DNA from: an uncultured Collinsella sp.
Lineage (GTDB): Bacteria; Actinomycetota; Coriobacteriia; Coriobacteriales; Coriobacteriaceae
Assembly (NCBI GenBank): GCA_900541785.1
Contig: UQKY01000029.1
Location: 1 to 23,355 of the forward strand
DNA length: 23,355 nt
Direction of reading: 5' to 3'
Shown here: in pieces, positions 13,762 through 22,065 of the stretch
How the letters are laid out: each line of letters begins with the position of its first letter
Position numbering within the stretch: the stretch's first letter is position 1
Notes under the pieces: generated by a model
The model's database searches: none
The model's input: only the letters and a program-made list of their open reading frames with translations
Told to the model about the DNA's origin: nothing
Position numbers and translations under genes: made by a program

Positions 13762-15063
13762 TTACTGCTCGGGTTCTTCGACTTTATCGATGGTCCAGGT
13801 GGCTCCGAGACCGCCGGTGGTGTTGCGGCGGATGCGCACGGCAACCTCGTGGCGCTCGCCGTCCTGCGTGTAGCGCAGGGGGAAGCTTGCGCGGTTTCGC
13901 GCGGCCTCGATGGTGCCGCGCTCGCGGGCGATCCAGTAGTACTCGCCGATGATGCCGAGCGTGTCGGCGCCGTAGGGGAGATAGGTCGACAGCTGGTGTA
14001 GCAACGGGCCGGGGCAGAAGACCTCGGTTGCGAAATCGATGGGGAAGTCCTCGGGGATGGTCGGTGCTGCGGGTGCGGGGGCCGGTGCCATCGCCGGTGC
14101 GGAGGCCTGCTCATTGACGGGCGTCACCTCGATGACGGGCGCGGGTTCGGTGCCGAGTACTGATTCGGTGTCCGCTTTCGGCATCGCCGCGGAATCTGCG
14201 GGCTCGACGATGGCGGGTGCGTCTGCGGTCGCGGTGTCGAGCTCGACTTGCGTCGCGTTCTCATTCTCGACGCTCGACTTTGCCTCGATGGGCGTGGATG
14301 CCATGGTGGTGATGCCGGCATTGGCATTCTCGGGGTCATAGACGACCGTGAGCGAGATGGCGGGCTGCGGCGTCTCGGGCTCCGGCGCCGACTCGGTAGC
14401 GTCTTGATCTGCGGGCTCGTCGGACTGATCGTCCTCGGCCTCGTCGCCAAAGACATCGCTGTTTTGGAACGCAGGCGGCTCGGGTTGGTCAGCGGCTTCT
14501 TCGGTTGTCGACTTGGGCGCTTCGTTGAGCTCCACAGTGGCTTCCTGCTCGGATATGACTTCGGAATCGGTCGTGGCGGCGATTTCGGTTTCGGCTTCTG
14601 CCGTTACCTCAATAGCGACTTCGATCTCTGTCTCGGGCTCGGGTTCCGGCGCGGCTTCAACCATGGCTTCGGGCTCGGGACGCTTAACGTGCTTGGGGCG
14701 CACGGCCTTGAGGTCCTTCTCACCGCGCTTTTTCTTTTTGTAGGACTGCTTGGCGCCCTTGGCGGTCTTGGGCTTGTCCTCGCCCTTGGCAAGCGCAGCA
14801 TCCCAGGCCTCGTTGGCGATGACGGTGGCATACAGGCGGCCGCCTTTAAAGACGGTCAGCTTAATGCAGTCGTTAAGTTCCTCGAGCAGCTCGCGCGTGG
14901 ACTCAAAGCCCAGGTCATAAGCAGTCATGTCGCCTGCGGCGAGCGCCTCCTCGACCTGCGTCATAAACGTTTGCTTGCCGCACCCAATCGCGTCGCGCAG
15001 CAGGCGATACAGATAGATGTGGTTGCCCAGCGAAAGCGTGGGCCTAATTATTGTCTTGCTCAT
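13762..15063 (-). CDS. Uncharacterised acidic low-complexity protein with possible LOTUS-like N-terminal domain
   Basis: A 433-residue protein I do not recognise as a named family. Residues 1-80 are compact and helical and end in MTAYDLGFESTRELLEELNDCIKLTVFKGGRLYATV, which has the look of an OST-HTH/LOTUS-type winged helix (a guess from pattern). Residues about 90-125 are Lys-rich (KPKTAKGAKQSYKKKKRGEKD). Residues about 125-340 are Glu/Pro/Ala-rich, strongly acidic and surely disordered. The last 90 residues (from FPIDFATEVFCPGPLLHQLSTYLPYG) are again ordered and end in strands with YTQDGERHEVAVRIRRNTTGGLGATWTIDKV. There are no membrane segments. AGAGGAG supports the ATG at 15063 rather than an ATG 13 codons earlier. 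A nucleic-acid-linked role is only a suggestion. Confidence 0.8.
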   Translation of the reverse strand: MSKTIIRPTLSLGNHIYLYRLLRDAIGCGKQTFMTQVEEALAAGDMTAYDLGFESTRELLEELNDCIKLTVFKGGRLYATVIANEAWDAALAKGEDKPKTAKGAKQSYKKKKRGEKDLKAVRPKHVKRPEPEAMVEAAPEPEPETEIEVAIEVTAEAETEIAATTDSEVISEQEATVELNEAPKSTTEEAADQPEPPAFQNSDVFGDEAEDDQSDEPADQDATESAPEPETPQPAISLTVVYDPENANAGITTMASTPIEAKSSVENENATQVELDTATADAPAIVEPADSAAMPKADTESVLGTEPAPVIEVTPVNEQASAPAMAPAPAPAAPTIPEDFPIDFATEVFCPGPLLHQLSTYLPYGADTLGIIGEYYWIARERGTIEAARNRASFPLRYTQDGERHEVAVRIRRNTTGGLGATWTIDKVEEPEQ

Positions 15064-15075
15064 GGCAAATCTCCT

Positions 15076-15120
15076 CTTTACACATGTAAAGCATCTTACC
15101 ATCGCATGGCGTTCGCCATG
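15076..15120 (-). promoter_or_regulatory. Promoter region with two palindromes for the acidic-protein gene
   Basis: On the minus strand TAAGAT (15098-15093) with a preceding TGG gives an extended -10. Downstream of it is CTTTACA-2-TGTAAAG (15076-15091), touching the ribosome site; upstream is CATGGCG-2-CGCCATG (15105-15120), at the -35 position where no good hexamer is seen. Either may bind a regulator. Confidence 0.45.
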
Positions 15121-15135
15121 GCGGCGCCCAAGGCA

Positions 15136-15169
15136 AACGGGCGCGAACCGCTTTCGATTCGCGCCCGTT
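15136..15169 (-). terminator. Probable terminator of the membrane-protein gene
   Basis: AACGGGCGCGAA (15136-15147) and its exact complement (15158-15169) form a 12-bp stem with a 10-base loop, 34 bases after the minus-strand stop. The T-run is short (TTTG), so strength is uncertain. Confidence 0.65.
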
Positions 15170-15203
15170 GTACAGGTCGGTTATCTATGAGAGGCAAATG
15201 TGC

Positions 15204-16157
15204 TTAGTTGCCCGATGCCGTGCCTTGGCTCGAGTTGTCAGATGCCGTGCCGGAAGCGGTTCCGCTCGAGCTGTTGGTGTTGTTACTGTCTGCCGTGCCC
15301 GTTCCCGACGTGGTGTCGCTCGTCTGGCCTCCCGTGTTCGGCTGTGAACCGTCAGTCGTTTGGCTTGAGTCGGTCGTGCCGGACGGCGTGCCACTGTTGG
15401 CCATAGAGGAATCGGTGCCCTGCGATTGGTTTTGGGTGTTCGAGGACGAATCGGTAGAGGTAGAACTGTCTTGCGTGCCGTCCGTCTGTGTCTGCTGATC
15501 CTGCGACTGGGTGTTGCCATTTGCATTGCTCTCGGTCGTGCGCGACGACAGGATTGGCTCGGGACGCTCGCCCAGACCCTCACCGGCAGTGGTGATAAGG
15601 ATGGCGCCGGCGCAGGCGATGACCGCGACGATGGCGATGGCGATCGAGAAGACGATGACCTTCTTTTGCGTCTGGCTGCGCTCTGCCGCGGCCTTGGCGC
15701 GTAGGCTGTTAGGGGCGACGCGCGCCGTGGTCGCGCGTCCCGCAACCTGGCGCATCTCCTGCGTGGTCGCGGCGCCACCTAGGTGCTCCTCGACATCGGG
15801 CTCAACGGGCTCGTAGGCGCCGGCAGGGTAGTCGACAGCGGCATGCGTGCCCTTGATTGCTTCGGCGCTGGCGGAGATAAAGTGGCGATAGACCTGCGAG
15901 GACACAACAGTGATGACTGAGCTCACAGCGGCACCAATCACCGAGCCGGCAATGCCGATCTTTGAAGCAAGCGCCACGCTCGTGGCGGCAGCTGCGGCGC
16001 CGGCGATGATCTGGGGAATGGAAATGTCGTCGAACAGGCCCTTTTTGGGCGCGATGGCCATGGTCTGTCCAATGGAATGGTTCTCGTGTACGCCGTTGTT
16101 GAGCGATGCCGGCGTCATGACGCGCGTGCGCGGCGCGTCGGTGTACTTGGTTGTCAT
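15204..16157 (-). CDS. Uncharacterised membrane protein with Ser/Thr/Gly/Asn-rich tail
   Basis: A 317-residue protein with no named family that I recognise. After a polar 45-residue start comes an Ala/Val/Ile-rich stretch (about 48-92, IPQIIAGAAAAATSVALASKIG and on), glycine-zipper-like and able to span or lie in the membrane. A hydrophilic region follows, then a clear membrane helix at about 167-191 (KKVIVFSIAIAIVAVIACAGAILI). The last 120 residues are almost only Ser, Thr, Gly, Asn, Gln and Asp, an extracellular-type linker without cell-wall anchor. No signal peptidase site is seen. GGGAGGA supports the ATG at 16157; a longer frame to 16253 has no ribosome site. It might be a surface or envelope protein; its role is unknown. 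Confidence 0.8.
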   Translation of the reverse strand: MTTKYTDAPRTRVMTPASLNNGVHENHSIGQTMAIAPKKGLFDDISIPQIIAGAAAAATSVALASKIGIAGSVIGAAVSSVITVVSSQVYRHFISASAEAIKGTHAAVDYPAGAYEPVEPDVEEHLGGAATTQEMRQVAGRATTARVAPNSLRAKAAAERSQTQKKVIVFSIAIAIVAVIACAGAILITTAGEGLGERPEPILSSRTTESNANGNTQSQDQQTQTDGTQDSSTSTDSSSNTQNQSQGTDSSMANSGTPSGTTDSSQTTDGSQPNTGGQTSDTTSGTGTADSNNTNSSSGTASGTASDNSSQGTASGN

Positions 16158-16266
16158 ACGGGGTCCTCCCGGTGTAAATCTGCTTCGTTTCGTGTAGCCA
16201 TCAGGGTACCCACCAGATGTGAATCGTACGTGACATTTAACAGATACCATCAACTCATCAATTGCT

Positions 16267-16312
16267 CACCAAGTTGGTGGGATGCGGTTCCACCCGGCGG
16301 TTGAACTACAAT
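16267..16312 (+). promoter_or_regulatory. Upstream palindrome and -10 box of nadE
   Basis: TACAAT (16307-16312) lies about 50 bases ahead of the nadE start; its -35 is poor. CACCAA-G-TTGGTG (16267-16279) is a 13-base perfect palindrome upstream of it, a candidate site for an activator or repressor. It sits between divergent genes, so the membrane-protein gene could share it. Confidence 0.45.
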
Positions 16313-16360
16313 AGGGCTTGCTAATTGTGTTGAATAGCGTTTACGCACGGGAGCATTCTT

Positions 16361-18340
16361 ATGAATCTTCACCTTTCTCAGTCTGATGGCTTTTTGCGTG
16401 TGGCGGCGGCCTCGCCGCGGATTCGCGTGGCCGATGTCGAGGGCAATGCCGAGGTTGCGCTGGCGGCTGTTCGCGATGCTGCCGGGCGTGGCGTTCGCGC
16501 GCTGGTACTGCCCGAGCTTAACCTGACCGGCTATACCGCGGCCGACCTGTTCCATAACCGCACGCTGCTGCATGCCTGCGAGACCGCGCTGGCACATGTT
16601 CTCGATGAAACCCGTGAGCTGCCGATTGTCTTTACCATCGGTCTTCCCGTTGCAGTTGCCGAGAATATTTACAACTGTGCCGCCGTGTGCTGTGCGGGCG
16701 AGCTTTTGGGCCTCACGGCCAAGAAGTATCTGCCCAACTATGGCGAGTTCTACGAGCGCCGCTGGTTTGCTCCGGCGCCCGCAGATCCCGTGTGGGTCGA
16801 GTTTGCCGGTCAGGGTCCGGTTCCGCTGGGTTCGGGACTTGTCTACCGCTGCTGTGATGAGGGTGCCGAGGATATGGTGCTGGGCGTTGAGGTTTGCGAG
16901 GACCTGTGGGTACCGGCGCCGCCTTCGACCGAGATGGCGCTTGCCGGTGCGACGGTGATCCTCAATCCGTCGGCTTCGGACGAGATTATCGGTAAGGCGG
17001 ATTACCGCCGCAGCCTCATTTCCAACCAGAGCGCGCGCCTGTATTGCGCCTATGCCTACGCGGACGCGAGCGAGGGCGAGTCCACGACCGACATGGTCTT
17101 TGCGGGCGAGAACCTTATCTACGAAAACGGCTCCAAGCTCGCCGCGACCAAACTGCTTACCTGCGATATGGCCATCGCCGACGTTGACCTTGACCGCCTG
17201 GTTGCTGAGCGCCGTCGCTCGACGACATGGACGCGCGCGGACGATGCGCCGGAGGCCGTGACCGTCGAGTTCTCGTTTGAGGGCTCGCTCGCCGAAGAGC
17301 CTGTCCTGCGCGATGCGCTCGGCATAGACCGCGTTTTCCCGCGCGCGCCCTTTGTGCCGGTCGACCACGGCGACTTGGCCGAGCGCTGCGAGACGATCCT
17401 CGATCTGCAGACTGCGGGCCTCAAGACCCGCCTTGCCCACACGGGTACCAAGGCTGCGGTTATCGGCCTTTCGGGCGGCTTGGACTCCACGCTAGCGCTG
17501 CTTGTGACCGTGCGTGCGTTCGACGCCTTGGGCCTGCCGCGCACCGGTATCACGGCCGTGTCCATGCCCGGCTTTGGCACGACGCACCGCACCAAGTCCA
17601 ATGCCGAGTCGCTCGCTCGCGACCTAGGCGTGAGCTTTCGCGAGGTCTCGATCCATGCTGCCGTGGAGCAGCACTTTAAGGATATCGAGCATGATCCGAC
17701 CGTGCAGGACGTGACCTACGAGAACAGCCAGGCGCGCGAGCGTACGCAGATTCTGATGGATTTGGCCAACCAGGCTGGCGGTTTTGTCATTGGCACGGGC
17801 GACCTGTCGGAGCTGGCGCTCGGCTGGGCTACCTATAACGGCGACCACATGAGCATGTACGCCGTCAACGCGAGCGTGCCCAAGACGCTTGTGCGCCATT
17901 TGGTGCGCTATGCCGCCGATGTCTTTGGCGGGCGCATTGCCGAGGTCTTGCTCGATATCCTCGATACGCCGGTGTCCCCCGAGCTTCTGCCGCCCACGGG
18001 CGACGGCGAGATTGCGCAGAAGACCGAGGATTTGGTGGGCCCGTACGAGTTGCACGACTACTTCCTCTACTACCTGCTGCGTTTTGGCTTTGAGCCGGGC
18101 AAGATCTATCGCATGGCGCTCAAGAGCTTCGAGGGCGTCTACGACGCCAAGACCGTCCACACGTGGCTACGTACGTTCTACCGTCGCTTCTTTGCCCAGC
18201 AGTTTAAGCGCAGCTGCCTGCCCGATGGTCCCAAGGTGGGCTCGGTGACGCTCAGCCCGCGCGGCGATTGGCGTATGCCGAGTGACGCTAGCTCGCGTCT
18301 GTGGCTTGCGCAGATCGACGCGCTCAATCCAGTTGACTAA
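16361..18340 (+). CDS. nadE: Glutamine-dependent NAD+ synthetase
   Basis: A 659-residue two-domain enzyme that amidates deamido-NAD+ to NAD+, using ammonia released from glutamine and channelled between domains. The N-terminal nitrilase-type glutaminase shows its triad: LVLPELNLTGY (Glu 52), AKKYLPNYGEFYE (Lys 121/122) and GVEVCEDLW (Cys 179). The C-terminal synthetase has the ATP-pyrophosphatase loop GLSGGLDSTLAL (371-377 core), STTWTR before it, and the downstream GTGDLSELALGWATYNGDHMSMYAVNASVPKT. Length matches the long actinobacterial form. The ATG follows GGGAG (16350-16354) with normal spacing. The closing KRSCLPDGPKVGSVTLSPRGDWRMPSDA is family-typical. Confidence 0.97.
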   Translation: MNLHLSQSDGFLRVAAASPRIRVADVEGNAEVALAAVRDAAGRGVRALVLPELNLTGYTAADLFHNRTLLHACETALAHVLDETRELPIVFTIGLPVAVAENIYNCAAVCCAGELLGLTAKKYLPNYGEFYERRWFAPAPADPVWVEFAGQGPVPLGSGLVYRCCDEGAEDMVLGVEVCEDLWVPAPPSTEMALAGATVILNPSASDEIIGKADYRRSLISNQSARLYCAYAYADASEGESTTDMVFAGENLIYENGSKLAATKLLTCDMAIADVDLDRLVAERRRSTTWTRADDAPEAVTVEFSFEGSLAEEPVLRDALGIDRVFPRAPFVPVDHGDLAERCETILDLQTAGLKTRLAHTGTKAAVIGLSGGLDSTLALLVTVRAFDALGLPRTGITAVSMPGFGTTHRTKSNAESLARDLGVSFREVSIHAAVEQHFKDIEHDPTVQDVTYENSQARERTQILMDLANQAGGFVIGTGDLSELALGWATYNGDHMSMYAVNASVPKTLVRHLVRYAADVFGGRIAEVLLDILDTPVSPELLPPTGDGEIAQKTEDLVGPYELHDYFLYYLLRFGFEPGKIYRMALKSFEGVYDAKTVHTWLRTFYRRFFAQQFKRSCLPDGPKVGSVTLSPRGDWRMPSDASSRLWLAQIDALNPVD

Positions 18341-18409
18341 GGTTGGCTAAATTGAACCAATACGGGGGTTGCAAGCGTTACACTTTTGCAATCTGATGGC
18401 CCGTATCGC

Positions 18410-18438
18410 GCGGCGCTCTTGTCGGAGCGCCGCTTTTT
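18410..18438 (+). promoter_or_regulatory. Leader hairpin with T-run ahead of the aminotransferase gene
   Basis: Perfect 9-bp arms GCGGCGCTC (18410-18418) and complement (18425-18433), loop TTGTCG, then TTTTT. The start codon is 18 bases further on, so the promoter must be upstream; TTGCAA (18369-18374) and TCTGAT (18392-18397), 17 apart, are candidates. The stem then lies in the 5' leader and has terminator form. Confidence 0.75.
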
Positions 18439-18456
18439 ATATCGAAAGGTGGCACC

Positions 18457-19620
18457 ATGCAGGCATCGCAGCGTCTCGACCGCTTTGGCGCGGAGGTCTT
18501 CGCCTCGCTCAACAACAAGCTTCTCGCGCTGAAGGCTCAGGGCAAGACCATTTACAACATGAGCGTGGGCACGCCCGATTTTAAGCCGTACGACCATGTG
18601 GTCGAGGCGCTCACGCAGGCAGCCCAAGATCCCGAGATGTGGAAGTATGCCCTGCGCGACCTGCCCGAACTCAAGCAAGCCGTGTGCGATTACTATGAGC
18701 GCCGCTTTGGCGTTTCGGGCATTACGCCGTCTATGGTGCAGTCGTGCAACGGCACGCAGGAGGGCGTGGGCCATTTGGGCCTGGCCCTGCTCGATCCGGG
18801 TGACACCATTCTGGTTCCCGATCCGTGCTACCCGGTCTTTGAGGCGGGTGCCAAGATCGCCGATGCCAAGCTCGAATACTATCCGCTGGTTGCCGAGCAT
18901 AATTACCTGCCCTATGTGGCGGGTATCGATCCCGAGGTGGCCGACCGTGCCAAGTATATGATCGTGTCGCTGCCCGCGAACCCGGTCGGCTCGGTGGGTA
19001 CGCCCGAGGTCTACGAGGAGATTATCGCTTTCGCCCGCGAGCACGACCTGCTCATCGTTCATGACAACGCGTACTCCGACATCGTGTTCGACGGCGAGCC
19101 CGGCGGCAGCTTCTTGCAGTATCCCGGTGCGCTTGAGGTGGGCGTGGAGTTCTTCTCGCTCTCCAAGTCGTTTAACGTCACCGGTGCCCGCATCGGCTTT
19201 TTGGTCGGTCGCGAGGATGTGGTCTCGGCCTTTGCCAAGCTGCGCGGCCAGATCGACTTCGGTATGTTCTTCCCGATCCAGAAGGCTGCTATCGCCTGCT
19301 TGAACGGTCCGCGCGATGAGGTCGAGGCGCAGCGTCTGAAGTACCAGGAGCGCCGCGATGCCCTGTGCGACGGTCTTGAGGGCCTGGGCTGGGAGCGACC
19401 CAACGCGCATGGCTCTATGTTTGTGTGGGCCAAGCTTCCCGGTGGCCGCACCGATTCCATGGCGTTTTGCGAGGAGCTCATGGAGAAGGCCGGCGTTGTG
19501 GTGACGCCGGGCGCGAGCTTTGGCCCTTCGGGCGAGGGGCACGTGCGTATGGCACTGGTCCTGCCGCCCGATCAGATCGCTTTGGCTGTCGAGGCCATTC
19601 GCGAGGCGGGCTTGTATTAG
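18457..19620 (+). CDS. Class I/II PLP-dependent aminotransferase
   Basis: A 387-residue fold-type I aminotransferase. Visible are the substrate-loop start MSVGTPDFKPYDHVVEAL, NGTQEGVGHLGLALLDPGDTILVPDPCYPVF, SLPANPVGSVGT (Asn 175), VHDNAYSDIVFDG (Asp 203, which holds the PLP ring nitrogen), and SLSKSFNVTGARIGFLVG with the PLP lysine at 237. The C-terminus has an Arg in GEGHVRMALVLP for the substrate carboxylate. The pattern is close to LL-diaminopimelate, alanine or aspartate aminotransferases of the DapL/PatA type; substrate choice cannot be settled from sequence. AAAGGTGG precedes the ATG. The gene stands alone, with a terminator-like hairpin in its leader. Confidence 0.9.
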   Translation: MQASQRLDRFGAEVFASLNNKLLALKAQGKTIYNMSVGTPDFKPYDHVVEALTQAAQDPEMWKYALRDLPELKQAVCDYYERRFGVSGITPSMVQSCNGTQEGVGHLGLALLDPGDTILVPDPCYPVFEAGAKIADAKLEYYPLVAEHNYLPYVAGIDPEVADRAKYMIVSLPANPVGSVGTPEVYEEIIAFAREHDLLIVHDNAYSDIVFDGEPGGSFLQYPGALEVGVEFFSLSKSFNVTGARIGFLVGREDVVSAFAKLRGQIDFGMFFPIQKAAIACLNGPRDEVEAQRLKYQERRDALCDGLEGLGWERPNAHGSMFVWAKLPGGRTDSMAFCEELMEKAGVVVTPGASFGPSGEGHVRMALVLPPDQIALAVEAIREAGLY

Positions 19621-19702
19621 AAACCTATTTCGACTCGTCAATAGCTCGAAACCGATTTCGTGCAGTTATTTTACGAATTCTGCAAACAATTTCGGTAAAC
19701 GG

Positions 19703-19732
19703 TCGATTTTTGGCTGCGAATAGGAGCATAAT
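19703..19732 (+). promoter_or_regulatory. Possible ldh promoter
   Basis: TCGATT (19703-19708) and CATAAT (19727-19732), 18 apart. Upstream, TTTCG/CGAAA repeats occur several times (19627-19695), including CGAAACCGATTTCG, which may be regulator half-sites. The -35 is weak. Confidence 0.35.
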
Positions 19733-19764
19733 CAAAGTCCCGATTGGATGTATTGGGATTACGG

Positions 19765-19798
19765 CAAGCCGCTCGGGTCGTTCCCGGGCGGCTTGTTT
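19765..19798 (+). promoter_or_regulatory. Leader hairpin ahead of ldh
   Basis: CAAGCCGCTCGGG (19765-19777) pairs with CCCGGGCGGCTTG (19783-19795) over 13 bp with one G-T, loop TCGTT, then TTT. It ends 24 bases before the ldh start and thus belongs to its leader. The short T-run makes termination less certain than in the other leaders. Confidence 0.65.
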
Positions 19799-19821
19799 GT
19801 GGAGAGAGATGGGAGTTTCTA

Positions 19822-20772
19822 ATGGTTAACGAGAAGAAGGTCGCTATTGTCGGCTGCGGTTTCGTCGGTTCGTCTTCGGCGTTCGCACTGATGCAGAGCG
19901 GTCTGTTCTCCGAAATGGTCCTCATCGACGTGGACAAGAACCGCGCCGAGGGTGAGGCCCTGGATATCGCGCACGGCATGACGTTTGCCGAGCCGATGAA
20001 GATCTACGCCGGCGATTATTCCGATGTCGCCGACGCCGCCATGATCGTCGTCACTGCTGGCGCTGCCCAGAAGCCCGGTGAGACTCGCCTGGACCTGGTC
20101 AACAAGAACGTTAACATCTTTAAGTCCATTATCCCCGAGATTAAGAAGTCCGGCTTCGAAGGCATTCTGCTAATCGTCTCCAACCCGGTTGATGTTCTGA
20201 CCTATGCCGCCATCAAGATGTCCGGCCTGCCCGAGGGCCATGTCATCGGCTCCGGCACCGTGCTCGACACTGGCCGTCTGCAGCAGATGCTTGGTGCCCA
20301 CGTCGAGGTTGACCCGCGCGATGTCCAGGCCTATGTCATGGGTGAGCACGGCGACTCCGAGTTTGTCGCTTGGTCCAGCGCCCAGGTTGCCGGCGTTCCG
20401 CTGAACACCTTCTGCGAGCTCCACGGCCACCTGGAGCATGAGACCGCCGAGAAGCGCATCGCCGAGGACGTCAAGAACTCCGCCTACACCATCATCGAGA
20501 AGAAGCACGCCACCTACTACGGTGTCGCTATGGCCGTCAAGCGCATCTGCACTGCCGTCATGCGCGATGAGCAGACCGTTCTGCCTGTCTCCTCGCTCAT
20601 GGTGGGCGAGTACGGCCTGTCCGATCTTGCCATCTCCATGCCGACGGTCGTTGGCCGCGACGGCGTTGTCTGCCGCGTACCCGTGCCGCTGAACGATGAC
20701 GAGCAGCATGAGCTCACCGCCTCCGCCAAGGCCCTCAAGGACATCATCGACAGCGTCGATTTCTCCTGCTAA
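19822..20772 (+). CDS. ldh: L-lactate dehydrogenase
   Basis: A 316-residue NAD-dependent L-lactate dehydrogenase that reduces pyruvate to lactate and regenerates NAD+ in fermentation. The Rossmann start is KVAIVGCGFVGSSSAFALM and the NAD-selecting Asp is in LIDVDKN (36). The active-site loop reads AGAAQKPGETR: a Gln at 83, where malate dehydrogenases carry Arg, gives pyruvate specificity, and Arg 89 closes the loop. Asp 150 and Arg 152 (LDTGRLQ) and the catalytic His 176 (MGEHGDSE) complete the site. GATGGGAG supports the ATG at 19822, and an in-frame upstream start runs through the leader hairpin. Strong codon bias suggests high expression. Confidence 0.96.
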   Translation: MVNEKKVAIVGCGFVGSSSAFALMQSGLFSEMVLIDVDKNRAEGEALDIAHGMTFAEPMKIYAGDYSDVADAAMIVVTAGAAQKPGETRLDLVNKNVNIFKSIIPEIKKSGFEGILLIVSNPVDVLTYAAIKMSGLPEGHVIGSGTVLDTGRLQQMLGAHVEVDPRDVQAYVMGEHGDSEFVAWSSAQVAGVPLNTFCELHGHLEHETAEKRIAEDVKNSAYTIIEKKHATYYGVAMAVKRICTAVMRDEQTVLPVSSLMVGEYGLSDLAISMPTVVGRDGVVCRVPVPLNDDEQHELTASAKALKDIIDSVDFSC

Positions 20773-20803
20773 ATGCGGCTCGTTTAAGCAACAGGCTACA
20801 ATG

Positions 20804-20839
20804 AAAGGCGTCCGGGCCACACGGTCCGGGCGCCTTTTT
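20804..20839 (+). terminator. Rho-independent terminator after ldh
   Basis: GGCGTCCGGGCC (20807-20818) and GGTCCGGGCGCC (20823-20834) pair over 12 bp with two G-T, loop ACAC, extended by AAA/TTT and a TTTTT run. A TACAAT box (20797-20802) lies just before the stem, as at some leader hairpins in this window. Confidence 0.88.
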
Positions 20840-20868
20840 GGTGCGAGGGGGTCAGGTTACTTTGCACC
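20840..20868 (-). repeat. Left inverted copy of a GGTGCAA...AACCTG...GCACC motif
   Basis: On the minus strand the 29-base unit begins GGTGCAAAGTAACCTG, continues ACCCC and ends GCACC. It starts at the last T of the ldh terminator and lies 31 bases before the next start codon. A related unit in opposite orientation follows the same gene (22066-22093). Confidence 0.6.
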
Positions 20869-20899
20869 ACCCCAATGCACCATAGTTGATGGGAGGGCC

Positions 20900-22060
20900 A
20901 TGTCGGATTCGCCTAATTTTTTGACCTATGCCCAGACGGCGTTTGATCCGTTTGAGGAGCGGCCGTTCTGCGCGGTGGACAGCCTGGTCTTTGCGTGGTT
21001 GTCCTATTTGCGTTTGCCGGGTGATATGGCGGAGCTGGCGAACTGGCAGGGCCTAGACGTACGCGAGCTGCTGCGTGCCGAGTGCTATCGGGACATGATT
21101 GACGACTTGTGGGATCCAGAGGGGAGCAGGGCCTTGTTGGAGGCCGTGGCAGCAAATCCCAGATACCGCGGCGTGCACGTTTGCGGCTATCGTGCCGTGA
21201 GCGATGTGGTGGCGACGGAGCAGTTTGCAGCCATGGCGTTCCGGTTTCCGGCGGGGTTTAGCTATCTTTCCTTCCGGGGGACCGACAGCACGATTGTGGG
21301 CTGGAAAGAGGACTTTAACATGGCGTTCCGGTGTCCTGTGCCGGCCCAGGAATCCGCGGCGCGTTATGTGGACGAGGCGGCGGATGCGATCGACGGGCCG
21401 CTTTTGTGCGGAGGTCATTCCAAGGGTGGAAACCTTGCGGTGTACGGTGCGGCGATGTGCTCCGATGTCGCCCGTGAGCGAATCGAACGGGCGTATTCCC
21501 ATGATGGTCCGGGCTTCGTCGAGGAGTTTCTGAACGGCAACGCCTTTGCCGATCTTTCCGGTCGAATCGACAAGACGCTACCTCGGTCGTCGATCTTCGG
21601 CATGATGTTCGAGACACAAGAGGACTATGCCATCATTGAGAGCACCGAGTTCAGCCTGCTGCAGCACAATCCCTTTAGCTGGGTGGTTGATGGTCACGAC
21701 TTCGTGTACTGTGAGCGCCTGTCTGCCGGTGCTCGATACGTTGATGGTTCCATTCGCGAGATGTTGCTTGCAGTGTCGCCTAGCGAACGCGAGCGTTTTG
21801 TAGATGCGTTGTTCTCCGTGTTTGAGGCTACGGACGCCGAACGGTTTGCGGATATCGCAGGAAATCTGCGTGAGAGTCTGCCTGTGATGCTCCAGGCTGC
21901 GCAAGGCTTTGACGAGGATACACGACGCTTTGTCTCGCAGACCATTGTAGCAATCCTTAAATGCGCACTGCTGCCCAAACGACCTCAGATCGACATGCCC
22001 GCTGCCGGCAAGAGTTTGGCAGAACAGCTCGAGGCTTGGCAGTCCGAGCTCCTGCGCTAA
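20900..22060 (+). CDS. Mbeg1-like (DUF2974) alpha/beta-hydrolase
   Basis: A 386-residue protein of the DUF2974/Mbeg1-like group, distant from lipase class 3. Features are YLSFRGTDSTIVGWKEDFNMAF (oxyanion-type region, about 122-143), the nucleophile elbow CGGHSKGGNLAVYGA (Ser 174), and AYSHDGPGF with an Asp/His pair likely to complete the triad. The C-terminal 150 residues are helical. There is no signal peptide, so it is probably cytosolic. The ATG at 20900 follows GGGAGGG but with short spacing (about 3 bases), so translation may be modest. The gene is bounded by inverted copies of a 28-29-bp motif. The substrate is unknown; these proteins are common in Firmicutes and Coriobacteriia without known function. 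Confidence 0.85.
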   Translation: MSDSPNFLTYAQTAFDPFEERPFCAVDSLVFAWLSYLRLPGDMAELANWQGLDVRELLRAECYRDMIDDLWDPEGSRALLEAVAANPRYRGVHVCGYRAVSDVVATEQFAAMAFRFPAGFSYLSFRGTDSTIVGWKEDFNMAFRCPVPAQESAARYVDEAADAIDGPLLCGGHSKGGNLAVYGAAMCSDVARERIERAYSHDGPGFVEEFLNGNAFADLSGRIDKTLPRSSIFGMMFETQEDYAIIESTEFSLLQHNPFSWVVDGHDFVYCERLSAGARYVDGSIREMLLAVSPSERERFVDALFSVFEATDAERFADIAGNLRESLPVMLQAAQGFDEDTRRFVSQTIVAILKCALLPKRPQIDMPAAGKSLAEQLEAWQSELLR

Positions 22061-22065
22061 CCATT

